Below, one piece after another: positions 18,859 through 26,937 of a DNA stretch of 64,000 bases. Below the pieces are notes generated by a model that was not told where the DNA came from, did not search any database, and was given only the letters and a program-made list of their open reading frames with translations. This stretch comes from Tritrichomonas musculus. Its lineage: Eukaryota; Parabasalia; Tritrichomonadida; Tritrichomonadidae. Positions within the stretch are counted from its first letter, which is position 1, and the number at the start of each line of letters is the position of its first letter. The stretch spans positions 3,844,001-3,908,000 of the forward strand of contig JAPFFF010000007.1 of the NCBI GenBank assembly GCA_039105265.1, written 5' to 3'. The position numbers and the translations under genes were made by a program.

Positions 18859-19362
18859 ATGACAGAATTAATAGAGATATTGAAACATGTTGATGCAATC
18901 CGTCATTTGTTAACGATATTGATTGCTAAATCAGATGACCATGAAGCTTTCAGGAACCTTGTGAATAACGTTTCATTTGACAATGACAATAATGATTCAT
19001 CATCAGATGATGAAAATCTACCCCATTTCTCTGAACAAAATAGTTTATTGAATGATATAACACCAAAAAGTGATAAACCAAAGCGCTCCATATTCAATTC
19101 ATCAAAGTTCTTAAACACTCATGAACGTGAATTAGTTATGCAGTTCCTTGATGAAGAACGAATGAATGAAATTAATAAGTTGCCAGCACATAAACAAGCA
19201 TCATACACAAAACTATTAATCAAAAAGCATTTAAACATAAATATATCAACGTACATGGTTAACAAGATTCTCACATTGAAAAGGCAACAGGCTCATGACA
19301 ATGATGATGATGACAATGATAACAATAACAATAACAATCAAAGAAGACCACAATTGATTTGA
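18859..19362 (+). CDS. Acidic protein with Asp/Asn-rich tail (167 aa)
   Basis: The ATG at 18859 follows a TTTTTTATTTCATTGAA leader. Helical N-terminus (MTELIEILKHVDAIRHLL), an acidic Ser-rich centre, a helical domain with KFLNTHERELVMQFLDEER and YTKLLIKKHLNINISTYMV that could be helix-turn-helix, then a run of Asp and Asn codons (AAT/GAT repeats). First of a same-strand row with the next three genes and the ATPase. No family recognised and no homologue in B, E or D. Confidence 0.6.
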   Translation: MTELIEILKHVDAIRHLLTILIAKSDDHEAFRNLVNNVSFDNDNNDSSSDDENLPHFSEQNSLLNDITPKSDKPKRSIFNSSKFLNTHERELVMQFLDEERMNEINKLPAHKQASYTKLLIKKHLNINISTYMVNKILTLKRQQAHDNDDDDNDNNNNNNQRRPQLI

Positions 19363-19383
19363 ATTCATTGAATCATTTGAAGT

Positions 19384-19393
19384 TTTATTTTTG
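19384..19393 (+). promoter_or_regulatory. TTTATTTTTG box before 81-residue gene
   Basis: TTTATTTTTG ends 7 bp before the ATG at 19401. Confidence 0.5.
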
Positions 19394-19400
19394 GTTTAAA

Positions 19401-19646
19401 ATGAATAGTGCAATTAATGGTTTGAGTTGTGATTCTTCAGCTTTACACGCTCAGTTTAGAAGGGTAAAGGATAAGATATTCAATGAATGCATGAATTCTG
19501 AAGATGACGCATTAAACGGAAAGTTTGATAAGATGATTCACACATTGACAATATATAAACAACTATTTAATGATATTGAATCGATTAAAATACAATTAAG
19601 AGCTATTGATGAACGTATCAAATCAGCTGAACAGATGACTTTGTAA
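19401..19646 (+). CDS. Small helical protein (81 aa), unknown
   Basis: Starts MNSAINGLSCDSSALHAQF, after a TTTATTTTTG box. The C-terminal half is a predicted helix or short coiled coil (DIESIKIQLRAIDERIKSAEQ). An in-frame ATG at 19359 would overlap the previous gene's end and lies upstream of the box, so I prefer 19401. No known family and no counterpart recognised in the other elements. Confidence 0.6.
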   Translation: MNSAINGLSCDSSALHAQFRRVKDKIFNECMNSEDDALNGKFDKMIHTLTIYKQLFNDIESIKIQLRAIDERIKSAEQMTL

Positions 19647-19679
19647 ATGAATCATTGAATGACTCATCATTGATGTTGT

Positions 19680-19689
19680 TTTATTTTTG
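19680..19689 (+). promoter_or_regulatory. TTTATTTTTG box before KARILSS gene
   Basis: TTTATTTTTG ends 21 bp before the ATG at 19711, a longer gap than usual. Confidence 0.42.
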
Positions 19690-19710
19690 TTTAAAACGAA
19701 TAACTTTAAA

Positions 19711-20295
19711 ATGAATAAAGCTCGAATTCTATCATCCGAGAACGATGCATCAGTTAAACAAGAACAGAATACCAATATCAACATCAAGATTCAACCAAAG
19801 AATCAAAGACCAATTCAACCAGTTGATTATCCATCAGTTCAACCATTACCTCAATCATCTCAAGCCACAAATTTTACTATACCACAGATGAGTGGAACAT
19901 CTCAATCAATACCTCAAACAAACAATCTTATTCGAGACCGTGGAATAATAGACTTAGGAAATGAACTTGATGAGCTCGAAATCAAAAATAAATTCCTTGA
20001 AATGATTATTGAAATGTATGAGAATAATCCGTTGAGAATTAATTCATATCTTATTTGTAAAAGTGATTTGTTGATGAATATGATTAAACTATTAACTCAA
20101 GCAGATAAAGTTGAACTCGTTATTGATGAATGTGAAGCTTCATGCGGTTGTATTTCATCAAATGATAAAGAATTAATGAAGATATCAAAGATATTGATAA
20201 CAAAGGACAATAAAACAGAAGAATTCAAGTATTGTTATAATAATATTTATTCACAGTTCATCAAATATGGTATATCATTAAAGTTAACAATTTAA
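19711..20295 (+). CDS. KARILSSENDASVKQ-motif protein (194 aa)
   Basis: The start at 19711 gives MNKARILSSENDASVKQEQ, an N-terminal motif conserved almost unchanged in B (30506-31138 and 33387-34007) and E (54907-55479). A Gln/Pro-rich disordered linker follows, then a conserved C-terminal domain with a KNKFLE helix, NNPLRINSYLICKSDLLMNMIKLL and a Cys cluster (CEASCGC). The invariant N-terminal tag on a disordered arm suggests a docking or packaging signal. Function unknown. It precedes the membrane protein and ATPase on the same strand, an order kept in all elements. Confidence 0.72.
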   Translation: MNKARILSSENDASVKQEQNTNINIKIQPKNQRPIQPVDYPSVQPLPQSSQATNFTIPQMSGTSQSIPQTNNLIRDRGIIDLGNELDELEIKNKFLEMIIEMYENNPLRINSYLICKSDLLMNMIKLLTQADKVELVIDECEASCGCISSNDKELMKISKILITKDNKTEEFKYCYNNIYSQFIKYGISLKLTI

Positions 20296-20305
20296 AGACT
20301 AATAA

Positions 20306-20437
20306 ATGATATATGAAATATTAGTTGTTTCATTACTGACAGGTTTATTTTTAGTGAAGATTGTTGAAGTATCATTAATGATACCAGACAAGGAACCAGA
20401 ACTCAGTGAAGAGATAAGAACAAAAATGTATTCATGA
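20306..20437 (+). CDS. Tiny membrane protein (43 aa), conserved in A, B, E
   Basis: MIYEILVVSLLTGLFLVKIV is a single hydrophobic segment; the tail contains PELSEEIRTKMYS. Orthologues of 43-49 residues with the tail pattern E-P-E-L-(S/T)-(D/E)-E-(I/M/L)-R-x-x-(M/L)-Y lie in the same slot between the KARILSS gene and the ATPase in B (30346-30495, 33227-33376) and E (55500-55631). Conservation of position, length and tail shows that it is a real gene. Likely a single-pass membrane protein with a short hydrophilic tail, perhaps in virion assembly or exit (inference). Confidence 0.8.
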   Translation: MIYEILVVSLLTGLFLVKIVEVSLMIPDKEPELSEEIRTKMYS

Positions 20438-20461
20438 AGAGCTTTAACGAAAACTAAAGAA

Positions 20462-21376
20462 ATGAAATGTTTCATGAAACCGACGCACTTTAATTATAAA
20501 GAGGTTTTATTTTCTAATAGCTCTGATTATGATGATGACCAAATGAGTTTTGCATTTGAATATGAATCATTCAAGCCAACAGTTAATGAAACAACATTTA
20601 ACATTGATGATGAGATGAACAAAGCTTATCAACGCAATGAATCAAAAATAAAGAATGAATCAATCAGACCAATCGCAAACGGCATCTATGCACATTACAA
20701 TTCATTGAACATACTTGTCGGAAATCAAGGAAGAGGAAAGAGCCATGTTGTTTTAAGAGATATCATTCAAATGTCAAGATTAAAGAACACCAACTTTCAT
20801 TTAATCGTTTATATATCTAAGAGCGGTACAATCAATGATGCAACATTTATTGCTCAACGTGAATTGATACAACTACCAATCAAAGTTATTAGTGATTCAA
20901 ACGCTGAAGAATATCTTAAACAACTTGATTTATATAAAGAGCTATATGATAAATATAGTTCGACTCCAAAAATAGTAATCAATGAAAAGAAGTTAAATGA
21001 TATGTTTGAGTTTCTTCATATCAATAAGCTAGGGCAACCAAATGAACCATTAAACACAATCATTTTATGTGAAGATGCAAGCCGTTCATTAATTTTAAAG
21101 ACTGATTACTTTACTAATTATGTTTCACAACTTCGACATAAACACTCAATCGTATATATTAATATTCAGTTCTTCAAAGCAATCAAAACAGAATATAAGC
21201 ATAATGCAACATCATTCTTTATCTTTAGTGGTTATTCTCGTCAAAAGTTGAGTTATGTATATCATCAAGTTCCAATGCCAATTGAGTTTGAACATTTATG
21301 GCAAAAATATAAAGACTTATCAGGTCATCAATTCGTGTTAGTCAATACGAGAACAAATACAATTGAGATTCATTAA
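20462..21376 (+). CDS. FtsK/HerA-type genome-packaging ATPase (304 aa)
   Basis: Walker A VGNQGRGKSHVVLRD is near residues 86-100 and Walker B-like NTIILCEDAS near 198-208. A conserved STSFFIF-like sensor region (ATSFFIFSGYSRQK) and a C-terminal LVNTRTNTIEIH strand follow. It is the A32/FtsK-HerA packaging ATPase that Polintons share with viruses of the PRD1-adenovirus lineage. An ATG 12 bp downstream (MKPTHF) aligns better with homologues. The stop overlaps that of the convergent 151-residue gene, as in B. Confidence 0.88.
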   Translation: MKCFMKPTHFNYKEVLFSNSSDYDDDQMSFAFEYESFKPTVNETTFNIDDEMNKAYQRNESKIKNESIRPIANGIYAHYNSLNILVGNQGRGKSHVVLRDIIQMSRLKNTNFHLIVYISKSGTINDATFIAQRELIQLPIKVISDSNAEEYLKQLDLYKELYDKYSSTPKIVINEKKLNDMFEFLHINKLGQPNEPLNTIILCEDASRSLILKTDYFTNYVSQLRHKHSIVYINIQFFKAIKTEYKHNATSFFIFSGYSRQKLSYVYHQVPMPIEFEHLWQKYKDLSGHQFVLVNTRTNTIEIH

Positions 21377-21828
21377 TCTAATACAATTTGTTGTTGAACA
21401 CCTACAAATAGTTGAGGTGTATTGATATTATATTTTTGTCTCATCTGTTCGATGAGTTCTTTTGTTTTCTTATCATTAACTTTCCTGATACTGTAATTAT
21501 AATAATTGTATTCTTTAAATGATTGCTCTTCATTTGAACCTTCAACGAAGAATTCAATGGATGTTGTTGATATCCTTCTTCTAACATTTGATGTAAGTGT
21601 TATGTATTCAAGACCGAGTTCAACAATCTTATCATGATAAAATCGTTTGAATTCATTCTCTTTGTTCTTCAATGATATGTACATCACTTTAGCTTTATAT
21701 GTAGCCTTTCCACTTGGTATTGGATATCTATCACACAATATTGAGAAATCACATTGTTTAAACTTCTCTGTTTCATCCAGCATATCAATCAATGAATTGA
21801 TGTAATCATAAACCTTTGGTGTTGACAT
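21373..21828 (-). CDS. Conserved 151-aa protein convergent to ATPase
   Basis: Starts MSTPKVYDYINSLIDML; conserved parts are CDFSILCDRYP, AKVMYISLKN, FKRFYHDKIVELGLEYITLTSNVRRRIS and FFVEG followed by YYNYSIRKV. Orthologues: 28859-29338, 31741-32220 and 56572-57030. It sits where other Polintons carry the adenain-like protease, but I see no His-Asp-Cys triad pattern, so I do not call it a protease. Same-family sequence in X is the target of insertion A. Confidence 0.72.
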   Translation of the reverse strand: MSTPKVYDYINSLIDMLDETEKFKQCDFSILCDRYPIPSGKATYKAKVMYISLKNKENEFKRFYHDKIVELGLEYITLTSNVRRRISTTSIEFFVEGSNEEQSFKEYNYYNYSIRKVNDKKTKELIEQMRQKYNINTPQLFVGVQQQIVLD

Positions 21829-21864
21829 GTCTTTATCATGAAATTAAAAAATAAAAACGTCATT

Positions 21865-21936
21865 GAAGACATCAACAGCCTCAAAAATAAAGTTCATCAA
21901 CTTGAGAATGAATTAAATGAATTGTCTAATAAATGA
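21865..21936 (+). pseudogene. TIR copy of the 3' end of the coiled-coil gene
   Basis: Right-TIR copy of the last two dozen codons of the 75-residue gene at 890-1117. It exists because the TIR boundary lies within that gene; it has no start of its own. Confidence 0.75.
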
Positions 21937-22239
21937 AACATCAATTGATGGTAATCATTAAATGAGTTCATATTATTTTTGTTCATTAGTCGTGTTGACG
22001 GCGGGCTTTAGCTCGACGGAAACCGACTGATATATACTACTAAACAAGTTCAAAGATGAATATTCAAAGATGACGATTCAAAAGTGTCTACCCGATTTTT
22101 GAATGAAATGAGGGGCTAATTTTGAAAAAGTGGCGATTTTTTGAGTCATGGCGCTGAGGTTTGGGGTCTGTAAACCCTATGACGAGGGGGTCATTTTTTA
22201 TCCCCTGCACAAAAATAAAACATTAATAAAACAATTCAT

Positions 22240-22650
22240 TTATAAATCTTCTTCTTCTTCATATTCATTAGTGTATGTGTTTTGTTTTATCAATTGCTTT
22301 AAATTCTGTTCATTCAATGTCAACGATACTCGTTTTTTACTATCACTATCAGGAATCATTCCAAAACACTTTGATTTGTTATTTGTTTTGTGGTATACTT
22401 CTTTAACAAAACCATTTGGATGTTCTGGATATATCTTGTCCCAACTTCTTTCACCTGGTCTTGGATGGTATTCCTCAGGTATGTAATATCTATATATCAT
22501 CCTTTCACGTTCACTCACAAAATAATATCGTTTATTAAATGTATATTCACGATAATATCTTAATCGTTTAACATCATTGGGCATCATTTCAGGTTCTGGC
22601 ATTCGTGGTATATCAAAAGAATAATCGTAAATGTAATACAACTTACTCAT
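22240..22650 (-). CDS. Second copy of TIR-encoded Tyr/Arg-rich protein
   Basis: Right-TIR copy of the gene at 179-586. The protein matches except for one extra Glu in the acidic tail, so it is 136 residues. Same ATG choice and same T-rich leader. Function unknown. Confidence 0.6.
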   Translation of the reverse strand: MSKLYYIYDYSFDIPRMPEPEMMPNDVKRLRYYREYTFNKRYYFVSERERMIYRYYIPEEYHPRPGERSWDKIYPEHPNGFVKEVYHKTNNKSKCFGMIPDSDSKKRVSLTLNEQNLKQLIKQNTYTNEYEEEEDL

Positions 22651-22758
22651 TTCAATCAAAATAAAAAAATTAAATATAAATTCAAAGATGTAAATTCAAA
22701 GTGGCGACCGTCAACTTAAACTTTATATCCCCTGCCCAAAAGCCCACCCTATCTCTCT

Positions 22759-22764
22759 AACGAA
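22759..22764. repeat. Target-site duplication AACGAA, right of A
   Basis: Second copy of the 6-bp duplication, directly after the right TIR of A. Confidence 0.92.
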
Positions 22765-23043
22765 GAACTCAATAGATGTTGTTGATATTCTTCTTCTGAC
22801 ATTTGATGTTAATGTTATATATTCGAGCCCGAGTTCAACAATCTTATCATAATATAATCGTTTAAATGCATTATCTTTGTTCTTCAATGATATGTATATC
22901 ACTTTAGATTTATATGCAGCCTTTCCACAAGGTATTGGATATCTATCACACAGAATTGAGAAATCACATTGTTTGAACTTCTCTGATTCATCCAACATAT
23001 CAATAAGTGAATTGATGTAATCATAAACTTTTGGTGTTGACAT
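22759..23043 (-). pseudogene. Part of X's 151-residue gene, right of insertion A
   Basis: Starts MSTPKVYDYINSLIDMLDESEKFKQ-like (first residues as in A's intact copy) and is related to 21549-21828. It is the portion of the X gene on the right of insertion A. It follows the same order as A: 151-residue gene, then coiled-coil 3' end. Confidence 0.82.
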
Positions 23044-23070
23044 ATCTTTATCATGAAATTAAAAAAATAA

Positions 23071-23122
23071 AAATAAAGTTCATCAGCTTGAGAATGAATT
23101 AAATGAATTGTCTAATAAATGA
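23071..23122 (+). pseudogene. Coiled-coil gene 3' end in X
   Basis: Closely matches 21885-21936 in A (AAAGTTCATCA then LENELNELSNK codons). It shows that X has the same TIR boundary design as A, a gene whose end lies within the terminal repeat. The X TIR may thus run from about 23071 to 24311. Confidence 0.6.
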
Positions 23123-23318
23123 GTTCTTCAAGTTCAGCAATTAATTCAGCAGGACCGTTGAATTTCTTTAGCTGCCCGATAAAGTGATTTATCTCTTTTA
23201 GTACTTCATCTATGATATCATCATTATCGTAGAGGTATTTTAATGCGGGTCTCCATCCTTTTAGCTTTTTATTGATTCTATTAATGAGGATGCTTAATGT
23301 TTCGGCTTGGTTTGACAT
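23112..23318 (-). CDS. Small helical protein (68 aa) in X
   Basis: MSNQAETLSILINRINKKLK begins an alpha-helical, coiled-coil-like protein ending AELEELIY. A TTTTTTATCGGCAGTTTATA leader lies upstream on the minus strand, similar to leaders of other element genes. It overlaps the remnant coiled-coil 3' end on the other strand. No family recognised and no copies elsewhere in the window. Probably an accessory gene of X near its terminus. Confidence 0.5.
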   Translation of the reverse strand: MSNQAETLSILINRINKKLKGWRPALKYLYDNDDIIDEVLKEINHFIGQLKKFNGPAELIAELEELIY

Positions 23319-23439
23319 TATAAACTGCCGATAAAAAAATAAAAAATTTTTGAAAGTTCGATTTTTTGAGTTGTGTTATTTTTGAATTTAAATATGTATT
23401 TTAACCCTCCAAAAATAAAACATTAATAAAACAATTCAT

Positions 23440-24177
23440 TTAAGCTTGTTCATCATCTTTCTCTTCAGTGAAGTATGTTCGTTTGCGACCTAAATGGGGT
23501 CGGTTGTTATACCAAAGCCAGTCATTAAATGTTGTGGAATATATTGTATTCTCATACTTGTAAAACAATTTTTGTTTAGAGTTTTTATATTCAGTCAGTA
23601 GTTCACATCCTTCATCAGCAAAACGTTTCTTCACATAATTATGTGTGTATCTAATGCATTGCATCATATGTGCCCTATGACCTGCCTTCCATTTAGTTGG
23701 CTTTGTTTTGTATTCATTACCTTCAAACAAATAAAACACATCAGCTGTTGCAATCGTATATTTTGAAATCAATTCACAACCTTCAGCCTTCATCGATTCT
23801 CTCAATTCATCTTCTTTCTTTTGTCTCTCTTCTTCTTTTTTCTTTTCTTTATCTTCTTTTGTTAGAACCTTGCCGTTCTTCTTCTCATATGTGCTATCAA
23901 TCGGGTACTTTTTATTAGGGTTCTTATAGAAATCAATCGGATAAGCATATCTCACACGTTCAGGGTTTGTTTTACGATTAAACGAATAAAATCCATCAAG
24001 CTTCAAATCATTAGAATATCTCAAACAAACACAATCATAAGAATCAAAGAATTCATCAAATTGTTCTTTTGTGGCTTTCATCATATAAATATTTAACTTT
24101 CTTTCATCTTTTGGTTTCTTCAAATCTTCTAAGTAATTCTTCAAAAATTCAGCAATTGTTCCTTCAAGTTGTATCAT
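23440..24177 (-). CDS. Lys/Glu-rich protein with two GCEL-Y modules (245 aa)
   Basis: The N-terminal domain (about 1-90) is unrecognised. A highly charged helix (KEKKKEEERQKKEDELRES) follows, then two similar modules: EGCELISKYTIATADVFYLF near 130-170 and EGCELLTEYKNSKQKLFYKY near 190-230. The module resembles repeats in giant viruses and phages, often tied to homing-type nucleases (G-x-x-L-L-S-x-Y...V-x-Y), but the usual Cys pairs are not evident. Role unknown. Only X has it here. It lies next to the terminus, a typical place for accessory genes. Confidence 0.6.
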   Translation of the reverse strand: MIQLEGTIAEFLKNYLEDLKKPKDERKLNIYMMKATKEQFDEFFDSYDCVCLRYSNDLKLDGFYSFNRKTNPERVRYAYPIDFYKNPNKKYPIDSTYEKKNGKVLTKEDKEKKKEEERQKKEDELRESMKAEGCELISKYTIATADVFYLFEGNEYKTKPTKWKAGHRAHMMQCIRYTHNYVKKRFADEGCELLTEYKNSKQKLFYKYENTIYSTTFNDWLWYNNRPHLGRKRTYFTEEKDDEQA

Positions 24178-24311
24178 TTCTCAGGAGATAAAAAACAGGA
24201 GAAAAAAACAGAAGACTAAAAACAGGAGAATGTATAGATTATAATTTTAGATTCACGGTTGCCACTTATCAGGAGAATATATAGCCCCCCAGTTGGTCCC
24301 CTATCACTACT
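24178..24311. repeat. Right terminus of element X
   Basis: Gene-free end of X. It contains several ACAGGAGA-type short repeats and closes with GTCCCCTATCACTACT, like the B terminus read inward (AGTAGTGATGG). AACGTT follows at 24312-24317. Confidence 0.65.
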
Positions 24312-24505
24312 AACGTTACTTCACTACCATTAATAAGTACAAATAATTCATGGTAATTACTACTTAAATACAATAAGACTCTCCTATTTCTTTCAGAGAT
24401 ATATGAAAACAGTTGATGGTCCTTATTAATATTGATACAATTTGGATCTTGCAAATTAAGTTCTTGCAGTGCTGTGAATACCGATTTTTGGTTGCTGTTA
24501 TTCAT
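24312..24505 (-). pseudogene. Part of E's 118-residue gene, right of insertion X
   Basis: Starts MNNSNQKSVFTALQELNLQ and matches the whole gene in D at 59463-59819 up to the insertion of X. Function unknown. Confidence 0.75.
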
Positions 24506-24562
24506 TTTTTATTCAAAAAAAGCTATAGCTTAACAATAACTCTGTTCTTGAAAAGCTGGCAC

Positions 24563-24946
24563 TTAATAAATAAGAAGGCAGCTCATGATAAATGCTGATG
24601 GTATGATTGAATTGCCATACAAATCGGTAAACCATATCTTGTAATCTCTCTTATTGCTACTGAAGAATTCGTATTTTCGATATTTGGTTTGACGCTTATT
24701 AGCTAACATAATGAATGAATCACAATAGGCATCTAATTGAACTATATCTGAATGCACCATTAAATCACCAACTAAAAAGTCTTTTACAATTGCTCCAACA
24801 TATTGAATTACAATATATTTCTTGTTTCTGCTTGATACAAATTCAAGTGGCAACGTAAATTCTGTTGATTGAGTGTGGAAATAACGTTTTGTTATGGGCT
24901 GTTTTACATTGTTTGTTGCAACATTCTTGATATTATTCATAAGCAT
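24563..24946 (-). CDS. Conserved protein downstream of integrase (E)
   Basis: E copy of the family at 5281-5631: PITKRYFHTQS, NKKYIVIQYVGAIV, GDLMVHSDIVQL, FIMLANKRQTKYRKYE and a final SCLLIY. I took the ATG giving MLMNNIKNVATNN, shared with D; an ATG 9 bp upstream is possible. It follows the integrase directly on the minus strand. Compared with A the N-terminus is longer by about 17 residues. Role unknown; see the A entry. Confidence 0.7.
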   Translation of the reverse strand: MLMNNIKNVATNNVKQPITKRYFHTQSTEFTLPLEFVSSRNKKYIVIQYVGAIVKDFLVGDLMVHSDIVQLDAYCDSFIMLANKRQTKYRKYEFFSSNKRDYKIWFTDLYGNSIIPSAFIMSCLLIY

Positions 24947-24960
24947 TTTTTTCATAGAAA

Positions 24961-26316
24961 CTAAATGTTAAAATACTTAATGTAATCTTCATTTAAGTCT
25001 CCAAATGAATTACATATGAATTTCGTATATATAATAGGTACTTCAATAATAGCTTTTTCAGCATCAGTCATACGTTTCCTACCTTTACTATGCTTTTCTT
25101 GTGGTTCATCTTTTTTAACAGTCTGATATGGTTTTAATAACTTGCAGATTACATTTCCATTACGATACTCTAGAAACTCAGCAATTTCATTAAATACTCT
25201 TCTACGCTTCTCATGCTTTTTTTGCGTTTTGCTTTTATCGAGATGAACTAATATAATATTACCTCTATTATAAGATAACAACCCCTTAAAACGTTGTTTA
25301 TCATTGATTTCCCGCAATTTCATTTGCATTTTCCTGATATATCTCCACTCCAAATCAGTATCGTTTTGCATTTGAGCTGGGGTATAATATATGTACTTCG
25401 TTGGTTTTACAAGATTCTTGTCATAAAAATCTGATGGGTCATAATCAAAATTCTTAAATCGAAGAGAACTATGAGGGGTGTTATTATAGTAATCAACCAT
25501 TTGTCTCATCAAATTATAATCACTTAATCTTCGCTCATCTAACCCAAAAGCATTTCTCAGAGTTCTTATAACAGAATCAACATTTTTGTGAGCTAAAGCA
25601 TATGGAGAATCATTAATAATGAATCTTATAGGATAGAAATCGGTGATTGAATCTATTGTATTTTCCCAAAACTGGATGTCTTCAAATTGTAAATTGAGTA
25701 GCCTTTGGAAACGAGGTTTATAATAGTCGCTTTTTTTAAGCAGTTTTTTAAGAGTTTCCAGTTTGTGGTTCACGAGTATTTTCCTTAATATTTTATCAAA
25801 CTCTTTTATCCTTGCTTCTTTAATTACAGCTTTCAAGTCAAATATTAAAGTAGTTTCTCCTGTTGAAAACCAAATGACGACACTATTATCTTTCATCTCT
25901 TTTAATCCAGGTTCTCCATCACATTTGATAGTTTTGAATAGAAATTGTGGATATCTTATTATAATTCGTTCAAGGGAAAACCATATATTTCCTTTATCCT
26001 TTACAGGTTCAACGATTAGGTATCTTGTATTTGTATTGATGAGAACCAAATATATTTTATTTTCTTTTGTCAAATCTCTAGTATAGTATTTGCTAAACAT
26101 CAAATCTGCTTCCCAACAACCTGGTTCATTAGAGAAATTTGGTTTTGATAATTCTTTGCATGATTTCAACTTGAAGTCAGGAATAAATGGTTCTGTTTTG
26201 ATATTACTTTTAAAGAAAGGTTGTATGTAATTATCAATGTATTTATACTTGGATTTGAAAGGATAATTGAGTAAGGAGTTGTATTCTTTATCGTAGATTC
26301 TTACTGATTTAGTCAT
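24961..26316 (-). CDS. Retroviral-type integrase of element E (451 aa)
   Basis: Core candidates WEADLMF, IKCDGEPGL and NVDSVIRTLRNAFG match the Asp-Asp-Asp pattern of A. MVDYYNNTPHSSL ends the core. It is longer than A's integrase by an insert of about 80 residues between the second and third acidic residues, holding KEARIKEFDKI and RFQRLLNLQF helices. The C-terminal part has KTQKKHEKRRRVFNE and a basic KHSKGRKRM stretch. It is nearly identical to the D copy (57653-59008), with a few residue differences. Confidence 0.87.
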   Translation of the reverse strand: MTKSVRIYDKEYNSLLNYPFKSKYKYIDNYIQPFFKSNIKTEPFIPDFKLKSCKELSKPNFSNEPGCWEADLMFSKYYTRDLTKENKIYLVLINTNTRYLIVEPVKDKGNIWFSLERIIIRYPQFLFKTIKCDGEPGLKEMKDNSVVIWFSTGETTLIFDLKAVIKEARIKEFDKILRKILVNHKLETLKKLLKKSDYYKPRFQRLLNLQFEDIQFWENTIDSITDFYPIRFIINDSPYALAHKNVDSVIRTLRNAFGLDERRLSDYNLMRQMVDYYNNTPHSSLRFKNFDYDPSDFYDKNLVKPTKYIYYTPAQMQNDTDLEWRYIRKMQMKLREINDKQRFKGLLSYNRGNIILVHLDKSKTQKKHEKRRRVFNEIAEFLEYRNGNVICKLLKPYQTVKKDEPQEKHSKGRKRMTDAEKAIIEVPIIYTKFICNSFGDLNEDYIKYFNI

Positions 26317-26396
26317 TTTTTTCCAAAAAAAGTATTGATATACAAAAAAATATCAATTACAGGTAAATCATCACGTTTTTCATAAGATTTGGCGAG

Positions 26397-26442
26397 GGTC
26401 GGCAACTTTGTTGACTGGGGCAATGCCCCCGGAATTCCGACC
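26397..26442. other. Cruciform-forming palindrome between KilA-N and integrase (E)
   Basis: A 46-bp structure: outer arms GGTCGG and CCGACC enclose CAAC-TTT-GTTG, GGGGC-AAT-GCCCC and GGAATTCC, so it can fold as a cloverleaf. D has the same at 57527-57572. It lies between same-strand KilA-N and integrase genes, suggesting 3' end formation or a mobile palindrome. Confidence 0.6.
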
Positions 26443-26449
26443 GTCGATT

Positions 26450-26931
26450 TTATTGGCTCATACTATTAAAGTATTCTTCAATTAATGTATGGAGCTTATT
26501 GAGATGCTCTATTTTGATATCAACACAGTTACCACTATTGGAAACCTTATAATCATCTGTTCCAAATGATGCTTTTATAATGTTCTTGATGTTTAAATTT
26601 GGTGTCATACTAATAGGAAGGTCATCTTTGAAGTAAAATCTTTCGTTTTCATTATTATAATGGTTAACAACTTTTCTCCAAGTACTCTTATGACGACGAC
26701 ACAAATGAAGCCTAGTGAAACCTTCTTTATTAATATCCTCTTTGTAAATCAAATAACGGTAATCATTCTTGTGATTTTCTGGAACTGCACGTGGTTTGAG
26801 TTCATCAATTTGTTGCTGATGTTGTTTGCGTTCACGTTCAAATTGGGAGTCTAAAAGTTTGGCGATATAGATTGCATAGGTTGGTGACGCCCACATTGCA
26901 ATATAATTGACAAGTAATCGGTGAACATAAT
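26450..26931 (-). pseudogene. KilA-N gene of E, part left of insertion B
   Basis: Holds the second half of the KilA-N domain (HRLLVNYIAMWASPTYAIYI-like) and the conserved C-terminal domain with RRHKSTWRKVVNHYNNENER. The other part lies at 51226-51496 beyond element B. The gene is interrupted by B. Confidence 0.85.
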
Positions 26932-26937
26932 AACCTC
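26932..26937. repeat. Target-site duplication AACCTC, left of B
   Basis: AACCTC precedes the left TIR of B and recurs at 51220-51225. Confidence 0.92.

Larger units (their letters stand above)
71..22758. mobile_element. Polinton/Maverick element A, looks whole
   Basis: Seen: inverted terminal repeats at 71-961 and 21865-22758 are nearly identical, and the element is flanked on both sides by the 6-bp duplication AACGAA. Between them lie the integrase, PolB, packaging ATPase, major capsid protein, pVI-like protein, fibre, KilA-N and HNH genes. Polintons are known to make 6-bp duplications and to carry this gene set. The element looks whole, with no obvious break. It lies inside a gene of element X, so it is younger than X. 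The near-identical TIRs also suggest a young copy. No adenain-like protease was recognised. Confidence 0.93.
21865..22758. repeat. Right TIR of element A
   Basis: Inverted copy of 71-961. The repeat ends inside the sequence of the small coiled-coil gene, which is complete only at the left end. Noncoding stretch 21937-22239 mirrors 587-889. Confidence 0.93.
1..24311. mobile_element. Polinton element X (right part), host of element A
   Basis: X is visible as 1-70 and 22759-24311, with A between. Its right terminus, ending in TATCACTACT at 24311, is followed by AACGTT, a candidate target duplication whose partner would be left of the window. X is a close relative of A: both carry the same 151-residue gene followed by the 3' end of the small coiled-coil gene. 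X is itself inserted in a gene of element E. It is broken by A and only partly in view. Confidence 0.75.

Noticed and set aside
71-22758. Virophage or free giant-virus genome
   Set aside because: Flanking 6-bp duplications and nesting inside other such elements show chromosomal insertions of Polinton type.
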